Source: Cottoperca gobio (taxonomy: Eukaryota; Chordata; Actinopteri; Perciformes; Bovichtidae). Taken from it: DNA of 64,000 nucleotides. Below the pieces are notes generated by a model. It was not told where the DNA came from. It saw nothing but the letters and a program-made list of their open reading frames with translations, and ran no database searches. Made by a program: the position numbers and the translations under genes. Shown here piece after piece: positions 55,099 to 64,000 of this stretch. The stretch covers positions 14,271,317 through 14,335,316 of the forward strand of contig NC_041373.1 in the NCBI RefSeq assembly GCF_900634415.1. Direction: 5' to 3'. Position 1 is the stretch's first letter. Every line of letters begins with the position of its first letter.

Positions 55099-58000
55099 TC
55101 AAAAGATGGTCTCCAGCTCTTTCAGGGATAGGCAGCGGTCTGGATCTTCTGCTCCAGGGGTTTGGGCTGGAGGTGCTCCGTGACTTTTGCTGTCATGAAC
55201 TCCCTTGATGGCTCTGCCGTGCCTGGCAAAGACTCCAGACTCCGTCCCCCCTGGCTTCCGCACTGCCAGCTCCTGCTGGGGGCCGGATGTCTCAGTATCA
55301 CCGGGCACGTATCCAGGCAGGCTGGTTTGTGGGTGGAGAGAGCCGCGGCGTGGCGGCCTGACCCCTGAACCTCCACCGGCAGCTCCACCTGAGCCCACCA
55401 CACCTCCAGTTAAGGAAAGAGCTCTGGGATTGGCAGCAGACAAACTGACACTGTGGGTGGTGGTGTGAGACATCATGCCGCCGTAGTAACAGCTGCCTCC
55501 GCTGCTCGTCATCTTGGCTTTCTGTTTGAGGTCCAGCGCGAGGCTGCGTCTTAACCACGCCTTCTTTACCTCTGCCTGCACCTGAGAACAGGAAGACAAA
55601 CAAAAAGTTATGTTTCTTCTTTTTTATCAGACAGTAAATCTGAGTTCACATTTCAAAACTTATTGAAGGCTTTATTACCTCTCCATTGCAGAAACAGTAG
55701 ATAAATGCCACAAAAAAGCCCTGGAAAGATCAAATTGAGATTGTGTTTAACAGAAGTACAGCACAATTTGTAAATGTATTGCATCTAAATACTGAAAACT
55801 ACTCTGTTACCTAAAAGAATGATCAAAGCAATACTTTTCCACACTTTAGCTTACCTATAGTTAGTTAAGAAGATTGATGCCACTCCTGTCTGTAAATATG
55901 AAATAAAAACCTATTTCCTCTAAAGCTCACTCACTAATATATTAGGCCTAGGCTACATCTCATTCATTTCATCTGCAAAAGAAATGCGAAAAATGACACA
56001 AAGTGGCACAGTGTTTATGCTAAGCTAAGCTAACAGCTGCTTGCTGTAGCTTCAGATTCCCCATACATACAGTACATGTGTGGTATCAATCTTTTCCTCT
56101 GAGTGGGAAAAAAAAGCAAATAATCATATTTCACAAAAAGCTATGTATTATTATACATATAAGTGTGTATAAAATATTCTTATTACACATATTTGTTGAT
56201 TAGCTTGAAATTGAAAACCCATTCAAATAGGTGTTTCTGAATGTTTTACCTTAATCATAAAAGTTAATAATAATATCAACAACAATAACAATAACAATAA
56301 TTATAATAGTAGTACAATATTCCGAGCAACATTTAATAAATGTGTTTTCTGACCTGGGATGAATTGAAGAACATCTCATAATGCATTTGCACCTGCCACA
56401 GCAGCCCGCTGACCTCAGTGTAGGGAAGAGCCATGAACACCATGTAGTGAACTCCAAACAAGGGCATGAGGACTAATGTGGACTTGAGCAGCTTCCTGCA
56501 GATAAAGAGCGTAAACATTCTCCTAGTGACCATTTGTGTCGAAGGATGGTAGTCTAAAATTTGTTTGAAAGATTTTCAGGGGAATTTTAGAGGGAAATAA
56601 ATATTACCGATATTGCTGCCGAGGGTCCAATTTACCCGTGTTTGTTTCCCACAGTTTAGAGGCCAGTACGCGTATTATATTGACAAAGAGAAGGAAATTA
56701 ACCTGCACGGGCAAAGGTGTAAAGTAAGGCCAAGGTTAAAATCAACCCAAGTGTAACAAATCCTCGTGTTAAAATGTAATTCTTTCTTACAACAATAGCT
56801 GCCAGGATGGGAACTTGATAGATCCACTTCAGGTTTCCTGCACTGATGTCCCAACATCTGAAAGCAGAGACAGAAGAGTTAAAGTGAGAACTTCGAAGTG
56901 TCATGTCAGTATTAGACTGATGAGGTCATGGACATGACTCACTGTGTGTCTGCCAGCGAGGCTCGAGCACTGACCCAGACAGACACAAACACAGCTGGAA
57001 CACCTGAGATGAGCGGAGAGAGAAATTGTCTGTTTAATTCACTCTTAGCTCTAAATGTGCAGAGTATGTGGTCCGATGCAGCTTACCCCAGCCAATGATG
57101 GTGAGGGCCCATAGGTAGTTCTTGTCAGAGAGGAAGGCCATGAAGATGAGGCTATGTAGGTACAACCCCTCCACCAGGATCCAGTAATGATTGGTCGCCA
57201 GGAAATAAAGGAAGAGAGTAACAGCAACTTTACAGCCGGCCTGAGGACACAAAGCAGCCCATGAAGGAAACTTCAAACTCTGTGTGGTTCTTTTCTTAGA
57301 GAATAGCTTATTCACTTTCTTGCAGAGACATGAGAAGATTGTTACCATCCCCCACGATGTGTAAAAATGAAGTCTCAGCCAGCAGCCGGTTAGCTTAGCT
57401 TAGCATAACGACTGAAAACAGGGGGAAACAGCTAGCCTGGCTCTCTCCAATTGAAACAAAATGTACCAACCAGCGTCCAACAGTTCCCACGTTATATCTT
57501 GTTTGAAAACCCCCCCGGACTAACTGATTTCTGTCCTCTTCTGACTTTTGTCTTCGTACGGACTAAACAGCAAAGCAACTTAAATAACATAATGTGTCAA
57601 TTAAACATTTACCATTGCTACTTTTGGACAGAGCCAGGCTAGCTCTTTCCCTCTGTTTTCAGTCGTTATGCTAAGCTAAGCTAACATGCTGCTGACTCCA
57701 GCTTCATTCACGTTACAGTACAGACCTGAGAGTGGCATCGTTTTTCTCTCGGCAAGAAAATGATTAAGCGTATTTCAGCATACTGTATTAATGTTAAAAC
57801 ACTAGGAACAAGAATAAAAATTCAACAATGTATAAATGGTAATACATATATATTTAAAACATAGTTTACCATATGGGGCTTCTGTGCAGTGAACTCAGCC
57901 TCTCTGTCTTCAGATATGGAGTAGAGCACAGCGTCCTTCACAAAAATGCTGACTGCTCGACAGATGAAGGAGGTGAAGAGGTGAATGTGGATGTGATTGC

Positions 58001-61000
58001 GTGTGCAGTGGAGACGCCTGAAAGATTATGGACAAATACTTTAAGCTGTATATTATTGAAGATGGAGACAATTGACTGTGAATACTAATGCTTTTAAAAT
58101 GGACATGTCTTTTAGTTTCTCACTTGAAATAGCAGAGGATGGAGACTGCCACCAACAGCGATGCAAGAGAAATGGAGTAGCCAACAGTGTACATGAGATG
58201 GAGTCTCTCAAACACCTTCTGAAGCGAAACAAAAACATACTTAAAAGTATGCAGATGCAACAGACACCAGAACAATTTACAAATTCTAAGTTTGTGATAA
58301 ACTGAAGTAATTTAATCTTCCTACTGCTTAATGCAAATAAATAGCTCATGAAAGTTGACTTCTTAGAGATAAGTGGTTCTCACAGGACAACAGGTTTTGA
58401 TTATCTGATAGAATATGATGCATTGCTGTTAAATAGTATAAGGAGTACAATTAAGCACGACCTTAAACATCTACAGCAGTTCAATGCAACATACACATTT
58501 ATGCATCAGTAATAGTAAACAGAAAACAATCATATATACAGTAATAGTAACATTTTACTGCACAATGAATACTTTTACTTTGCTAGTACATTTAGCTGAT
58601 AATACTTATTTTACTTAAGTTTTGAAGGCAGGACTTTTACTTGTAGTATTTTCATATATATATTTACTTAAGTAAAGATGTGAATACGTCTTCCAGCAGT
58701 ATTCTGCAAAACATCCGGAACTGAACAAGTGTTACGACAAAATGTATAGACACACTCTGTCTGTATTCCAGACAAACACACATGCACGTACCTCCTCTTG
58801 GCTCCTGTGGTTGGAGGTCAAGTATGTGGTGCACTCGGTGTAGTTAGCCCAAGTGCGGTTGATACTCGGAACCTGCTCCCAGTTTCCCGCTGCGTCACAC
58901 AGACGGTAGGCTCTCCCTGCAGGAGTGCAGGACAAAGGAACCATGTTAACACTCTGTGATACAATAGCGTAGTTTGTATTTCACATAACGGTTTTTTTTT
59001 TCCAGTGTTTATATTCCAAGAAAGCATTCATAAGACTATACACTGAGACCACACATCAGGACAAAGATGTATCATTACTTCTTCACGTTAGCTCCCCTAC
59101 CTCTGTGGTTGAAGTCGTAGATGTACTCTGGACACAGCACTGACACCAGCTGACCTGCTCTGCTCCGTGGCCAGCAGATGATCCCGTCCCACTCGGGGAT
59201 ACAGTCACCTTCTTCACAAATAATGGGAAACAGCTATTAGCAATTTGAAGCTATAGTCTGAGCTTCCATAAAGACTTATGTGCAAAAAGATGCAATAATA
59301 TATAATGAATGTAGAAGAGGACAACATTCAATATTTGCCTCTTTTACTAGTTTACTTATGTAGCACTTATGTAAATGTGTAATTATGTAAAACTTTAATC
59401 TGACACGTAACAAGGAGTCGTCAGTTAAATGTAAAGCAGTAAAATGTACAATATGTCCCTGTGGCATGTAGTGGAGTTTAAGTATAAAGTATACAGAGTA
59501 TTTTTGATTGATATATGTGGACCTGCTGTCCGCTGCGCTTCTCTTCTGCCTGATCCATATTATATCATTCCTCTCCAAATTGATAATTGAAGCAATTTAT
59601 CATCGGCTTGAATGAAAAAAGGCCCCGCTATTGTGTGCACCTAAATTCAACTCTGTAATCACAGAGATACTGCTCAGCAGGATATTGGCTGGGTGTTATA
59701 TCTGATCCTGAATAAATAATTGCTTTAATAAATATGGTCTCTGATTATATATTTGGACATGCACTCCCTGACCTCTTGTGTTTTTTTTATACGAACACTG
59801 TTTAACTTGTGCTTGTTAAAAGGAGCTTACTTTCCTAATTGGAAGATATTTTTAAAGTGAAACATATTCCCAATGTTGATTTTTCGCCTGAAGTTAAGGT
59901 TTAAATGTGCTTTTGTAGATGGATAATGTGGCATGACTAACACACACTGAACTCATGGTACAAATTTAAGGATTTACAAATCTATATCGTACATGTTTAG
60001 GGGTCAGGTAACATTTTCCTTGCAGAGACTTTTAAACATTATCAGGAGGTTTGTGTTTTGACACAACATATAAGACACAGTTCTGCTGACTTCCACCAGC
60101 TGGGATCGAACTTTTGATGACAGGAGAACAAACTTGAACCATCCGTTCGTACCTTTAATGAATGAATTGGTCACTAACCTTTAACCAGGGATATTTGAGC
60201 CTGGACGCTCCTCTCACACTTGGCGTGAGCACCAATCAGGACGTAGATCTGCTCATCTCGTGTGATGACATCATCAGAGTCTATCTGTAGAGAGAGAGAC
60301 GTCTTTTACTTTTCATACTTTAAGTACATGTAGCTGATAATAACCTATGTACAGTGGTGGAGAGGAACTAAGTACATTTATTCCTGTACTGTACGTACAC
60401 TTTGAGGTACTTGTACTTTACTTGAGTATTTCCATTTTCTGCTACTTTATACTTCTACTCCACTACAATTCAAAACAAATATTGTACTTCTTCAACCACT
60501 GCCTGCTTATATACTTGAGTAAGGTTTTGAACTCCACAAACTCTCCCAAAGATCGGATGTGCTGCCTCCAGATGTTGCGAAATAGTTGCGTGAGGGTGTG
60601 GTATGTCATGATCCCTCGCAAACCTCTTTTGTTTTTCCTGCGTGTGGGGCTGCCGCTGGCCACATGGCGGTCTTATCCTCAAGACCTCGACCATGCTGGT
60701 GAGCGCTGGTCTACACAAACAAGAATGTACTTTTGATACTTTCCGCACGAATTCGAAAGTTCTACTTAAAGGAATACTTCACCTACAAAATGACCATTTA
60801 CTCATCCCGTGCTTCCTTGAATTCTTGAAGAAAACTTTATTTTTCTCGATGCCTCCACGGTGAACAGAGAATCCAGAAACGGAGAAAAGTCTTGATAAAT
60901 GGAAGTTAATGAGGACTCAGTTTAACGTCAGCCAAACAATAACAAAACCTCCATCGTCAAACTCTCACAACAACTCGTGCAGTATAATCCAAGTCTCATT

Positions 61001-62324
61001 TATCCAGTTGTATTCTCACTGCTTCCCAAACAGATGCATTTTTGCGTTAACCTTACTGAGTGAGAGTTTGTAAAAAGGTGTTTTGATATAGTTGTTATTA
61101 CCATTTATCTTTTAAAATAACCCGTTCACTGTGAGAACTAACATTCTTGGCTTTACCCATTAAACTACCAATGGGTGAACAGTTTCCAGGATCGTATCAC
61201 TCAGACAGCTTTCATTCCCTACAGTGATTTGTTTTGCGAGCGGACCTAACGCCAAAGTCAATACAGAGATATTCAAGCCAACTTGTTGTTATTGTACCGT
61301 GGTCTGTGGACACACTCGGGCTGTGTTGGCAATCCCATTTAAACAAATGTCGATTATTTATGACATCCCCACAATTCTACACATGCATACATGCAAGTCA
61401 ACGGGGAGAAGTCATTCACTTTCATTGCACAGGAGGGTTTTCTGCTGACGGACAGGGAGTGTGTGCAAAACAATCACGTCGCCTTTGTGTCATAATTGAA
61501 TTTGCTCTCTTGGTCCTCTGCTTCATGTAAAGTGATTTTCGGGCTGACCGAGCAGGAGGCTGTAAGTCAGCATGAGGTCGACACTTAGGATCGACCCTGG
61601 GAAGATAAAGAGATGGCGCTCAGCGAGCTGCCGGAGGGCCGGGCTTCAGTGGGTGAAAGGTTGCAAGGGTCACAACTTACGGAGGTTTGTGAGGTAAAGC
61701 AGACCACAGGTGATATGTGATGATGGAGATTGTGGGCTTTTGGGTGTGTGTTGCCTTCTTAATCTTCTTAATTAATTCGTAATTTTCCCATTTGGACATT
61801 AGATTCTGTTTGTTAATGATTAGTTATTATTAGGTTTGTGTTGCAAAGAACCCAAACAAAAGTATTGCAATGTTAAGAAAGAAGAAAGACTCTTCTATCT
61901 GAGGTCAGTGTTGCAGCTGAATGGCTGGCTTATTTCTCTGAAGCACGAGTCCAAAACTCAAACGATCAAAGAGAGTCGCAGATACACAACACTTTCTATA
62001 TTTGGCCCAAAGTGCAGCAGTATGGGAGGATTATTTCACGTTATAGTGTAAGATATGATGTCACCGTGTGAAACGTTTAAATTTAGAACATAAAAACCAT
62101 CCTTTGATAAGAATGGACTAAGAGACTGAGAATGGATTTACTGCCATGTTCAATGTATTTAAGCTGCTGATTTTCATATATATATCAGAATGTTTTATCA
62201 TTATTCCAATCACATAAGATCCACTAGAACTTAGTTTTGCACAAATTATAAAACTTACCAGTGCAGTCACGATTATGACACTGTGGAAAAGAGCCAAAGC
62301 ACCAGATCCTTTTGCAGACAACAT
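55099..62324 (-). CDS. pth1rb: Parathyroid hormone receptor, PTH3R type (class B GPCR)
   Basis: Thirteen coding exons: 62259-62324, 60179-60284, 59101-59208, 58792-58916, 58124-58218, 57870-58017, 57087-57240, 56943-57003, 56791-56857, 56608-56702, 56354-56495, 55679-55720 and 55099-55581; 1692 nt, 563 residues. Class B receptors of this family bind PTH/PTHrP peptides and signal through Gs and Gq. After a signal peptide, the hormone-binding ectodomain reads CIPEWDGIICWP, PEYIYDFNHRGRAYRLCD and NRTWANYTEC. Seven membrane segments follow, including RRAVSIFVKDAVLYS-like ICRAVSIFVKDAVLYS, LATNHYWILVEGLYLHSLIF and KSTLVLMPLFGVHYMVF. The 42-nt exon 12 (GFFVAFIYCFCNGE) is the hallmark TM7 exon. The PTH1R-specific exon-E2 insert between the first and second ectodomain exons is absent. 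This and linkage to rundc3a, fam117a and spop favour PTH3R (fish pth1rb/pth3r), the paralogue missing from mammals. The tail ends LKELETIF. Confidence 0.93.
56015..56110. repeat. Half copy of TAAGCTAAGC fold-back repeat
   Basis: ATGCTAAGCTAAGCTAACAG followed by CTGTAGCTTCAG matches one arm of the fold-back element at 57362-57712. The partner arm is missing. It lies in a PTH receptor intron. Confidence 0.6.
57362..57712. repeat. Fold-back (long inverted repeat) element
   Basis: The left arm carries GGTTAGCTTAGCTTAGCATA, ACGACTGAAAACAGGGGGAA and CTAGCCTGGCTC. The right arm carries their complements GAGCCAGGCTAG, CCCTCTGTTTTCAGTCGT and TATGCTAAGCTAAGCTAACA. About 70-80 bp arms flank a central loop of about 180 bp. 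It sits in the intron between the TM2-TM3 and TM3-TM4 exons of the receptor. Confidence 0.8.
58545..58690 (+). repeat. CAGTGGTGG-type repeat fragment
   Basis: AATACTTTTACTTTGCTAGT, ACATTTAGCTGATAATACTT and AGGCAGGACTTTTACTTGTA are phrases of the common teleost repeat, in an intron of the receptor gene. Confidence 0.55.
60301..60490 (+). repeat. CAGTGGTGG-type repeat copy
   Basis: CAGTGGTGGAGAGGAACTAA at 60352 starts a good copy containing TTTGAGGTACTTGTACTTTA, CTTGAGTATTTCCATTTTCT and ATACTTCTACTCCACTACA. Just upstream, GTACATGTAGCTGATAATAA is a second fragment of the same family. It lies in intron 1 of the receptor gene. Confidence 0.7.
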
Positions 62325-63345
62325 GACGTCTTTTCAACGGTCGACTCAAACAGGACGTTTGATTAACATCACATCAGCTCATCCTCCTCCGGATGCATTG
62401 AAGGAACTCGTATCCCAAAGTTAAGGACTGCTCTTCTCTGGTGTCCCATCGGTGCTCCTTGTGTTTTTGTGCCTGCAGATTGTGGTTATGTTTGTTTCAT
62501 CTTCTTCTTCTTGAGCTTTTAAAAATGTTCAGCCTCAGTGGACATCACTAATCAGGTTTGAGGGACCATGTAGAAGTCAGTAATGAGAGAAGAGGGAGAG
62601 GGAAGCACTGTGGACAAAATCTCCTCCTTTTACAGTTCTTTGGACTGCTGTCTGTCAGAGATGGGTTGGCTATGATTGGCTGCGTCTTCCATCTCACTTA
62701 ACTCTTTGTGCTCCTCTGCTGTGCTCTTCTGTCTCTGCCGACCTGTTTGCGTGTCTGCTTCTCTGTTGCTGTCTTTTTCCACCCGTCTGTCTTCCAGACA
62801 AAGTAGCGGGGGCGAAGCTAGAGACATTCACGGAGTGGCATGAAGACCTTAAGCAGTGGCAGAAACATATATATGTGAATATGCTGATTTACATCACAAA
62901 CATAAATCAATATCTGCTTGGAAAAGCCCCCAAATGAAGATATTTTAATTCAAAAACATAACATTATTGTGGCACGAGTAAAGCATGGAATAGAAATACC
63001 AAAAGGTGGTATTAAGTAAATGAATAAATTGTTTTATTTCCAAATCTTCAGGAATCTTTTTATTCTTTTTATTATCGTGCAGAGTTTCAATCTGTCTGTT
63101 TTTATTTGTTCTCTTGTTTCTTCCCTTTGCTGTAAAGCACTCTGAACAACTCCTTGCATGCATGTAAACAAAATACTTGTATTTCTTCATAGAACATAAA
63201 CCTACCACTTAGCCTAAAATGTGGCCATAACAGATAATTAAAATGACATAAGACACATATTGGTCATATATATATTGTTTAGAAGTTCAGTGCATTGTAA
63301 TATTCATGTTTTTTTTCATCCTGGACAAGACTCTGGAGCATAGGC
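62325..63345. other. 5' flank of the PTH receptor gene
   Basis: Immediately upstream of the receptor ATG (minus strand), about 62325-62560 is a plausible 5' UTR or promoter. The rest is A/T-rich with no supported gene. The 62630-62827 minus frame, rich in Glu, Lys and Gln, resembles no family. Confidence 0.45.

Positions 63346-63418
<73 letters not shown>
63346..63418. repeat. (TTA)n microsatellite
   Basis: About 24 perfect TTA units. Antisense translation gives the poly-Asn run of a spurious frame. Confidence 0.97.
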
Positions 63419-63712
63419 GTGCCATTATCATAAACAGAAGCAGCATGATTTGATAAACTTTGGTCCCATGGCGAGAGACAAACATTTCTTTTATAGTTCC
63501 CATGCCGGAACATTTTGGAGGACACTGATACAAACCAGACTCACGCTGCTTAATGTTTGTGCCAATTAACCTATCATCTCTATTGCTAACCTCTCTGACA
63601 CTAGAAGATATAATGAATACAAAAGTCATATGGGAAGAATTAATAACACTTTGGCTTATGTTGCTGCTATGTTTGGGATCAGTTGTTGCTGAACATGTGT
63701 GCTTATATATTG

Positions 63713-64000
63713 CAGTGGTTCCCAATCTCAACCAGAAACACCCAGGGGTCCTAGAGATTTCAGGTTCCCATGGTTCAGGATTAATTACACATTTTCCTCA
63801 TTCAGCACATCTTACAAAGAATGGGGAATCTTTGAAACTATAGGGAAAGGTTGCATGAGAATAAACAGTATAAATAGTAAGTCTGAGTGGTATGTATTAG
63901 ATGAGGAGCCAGCCCAGTTTGTGAATAGTTGACATTAAAGGATTGACATTTCTGTCACCCTAATGCTTTTTAATCATTGCTAGAGCTATTTAATTATTTA
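63713..64000. mobile_element. Possible hAT element running off the window
   Basis: CAGTGGTTCCCAATCTCAAC at 63713 resembles the 15-bp terminus of the hAT at 12309 in its first 13 bases. The other end would lie outside or has decayed. No transposase frame is visible. Confidence 0.35.

Noticed and set aside
63279..63731. Frame with a poly-Asn run
   Set aside because: It is translation of the TTA microsatellite on the minus strand.

Overview
The window is vertebrate nuclear DNA, almost certainly from a percomorph-like teleost fish. The genes have many short exons with GT-AG introns. Their products align along their length with known vertebrate families. The spacers hold repeats typical of fish: hAT elements, the CAGTGGTGG-type repeat, a TAAGCTAAGC fold-back repeat, and long CA, GA, AT and TTA microsatellites. 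There is no operon structure, phage, CRISPR array or prokaryotic feature.

Six protein-coding genes were rebuilt exon by exon from splice sites and reading phase. nxph3 (+, 2271-3512) encodes a secreted neurexin ligand. spop (-, 6522-11581, with a candidate noncoding first exon near 19401-19500) encodes the MATH-BTB adaptor of CUL3 ubiquitin ligases; its 374 codons match the usual vertebrate length. cenpt (-, 21004-27153) encodes the inner-kinetochore histone-fold protein. An NDUFA4-family gene (-, 29101-30849) encodes a small mitochondrial respiratory subunit of 82 residues. fam117a (-, 33667-39215) and rundc3a (-, 42806-50069) follow. A parathyroid-hormone receptor of the PTH3R (pth1rb) type (-, 55099-62324) closes the window.

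The layout by region is: 1-2000, a long purine / AT / pyrimidine low-complexity block; 2.1-4.2 kb, nxph3; 5.2-19.5 kb, spop, whose long 5' intron carries a nested pair of hAT elements; 20.7-27.5 kb, cenpt and its promoter; 28.8-30.9 kb, the ndufa4-like gene; 31-39.5 kb, fam117a; 39.5-41.7 kb, repeat-rich spacer; 41.7-50.1 kb, rundc3a; 50.4-55 kb, a 35-bp minisatellite and spacer; 55.1-62.3 kb, the PTH receptor; 62.3-64 kb, its 5' flank.

The genes do not form a pathway; what links them is ancestry. nxph3, spop, fam117a and rundc3a match human 17q21, the HOXB paralogon. That linkage is also the main reason for calling the neurexophilin nxph3 rather than nxph2, and the receptor PTH3R rather than PTH1R. 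The most useful observations are: a perfect TCTCGCGAGA (BANP-type) element upstream of cenpt; three single-base frame disruptions confined to the purine-rich acidic part of cenpt; an NDUFA4 paralogue linked to nxph3, repeating the NXPH-NDUFA4 pairing of other paralogons; a GC-AG intron and a microsatellite polypyrimidine tract in rundc3a; and a homogeneous 35-bp minisatellite just upstream of rundc3a. I found no convincing novel molecular system.
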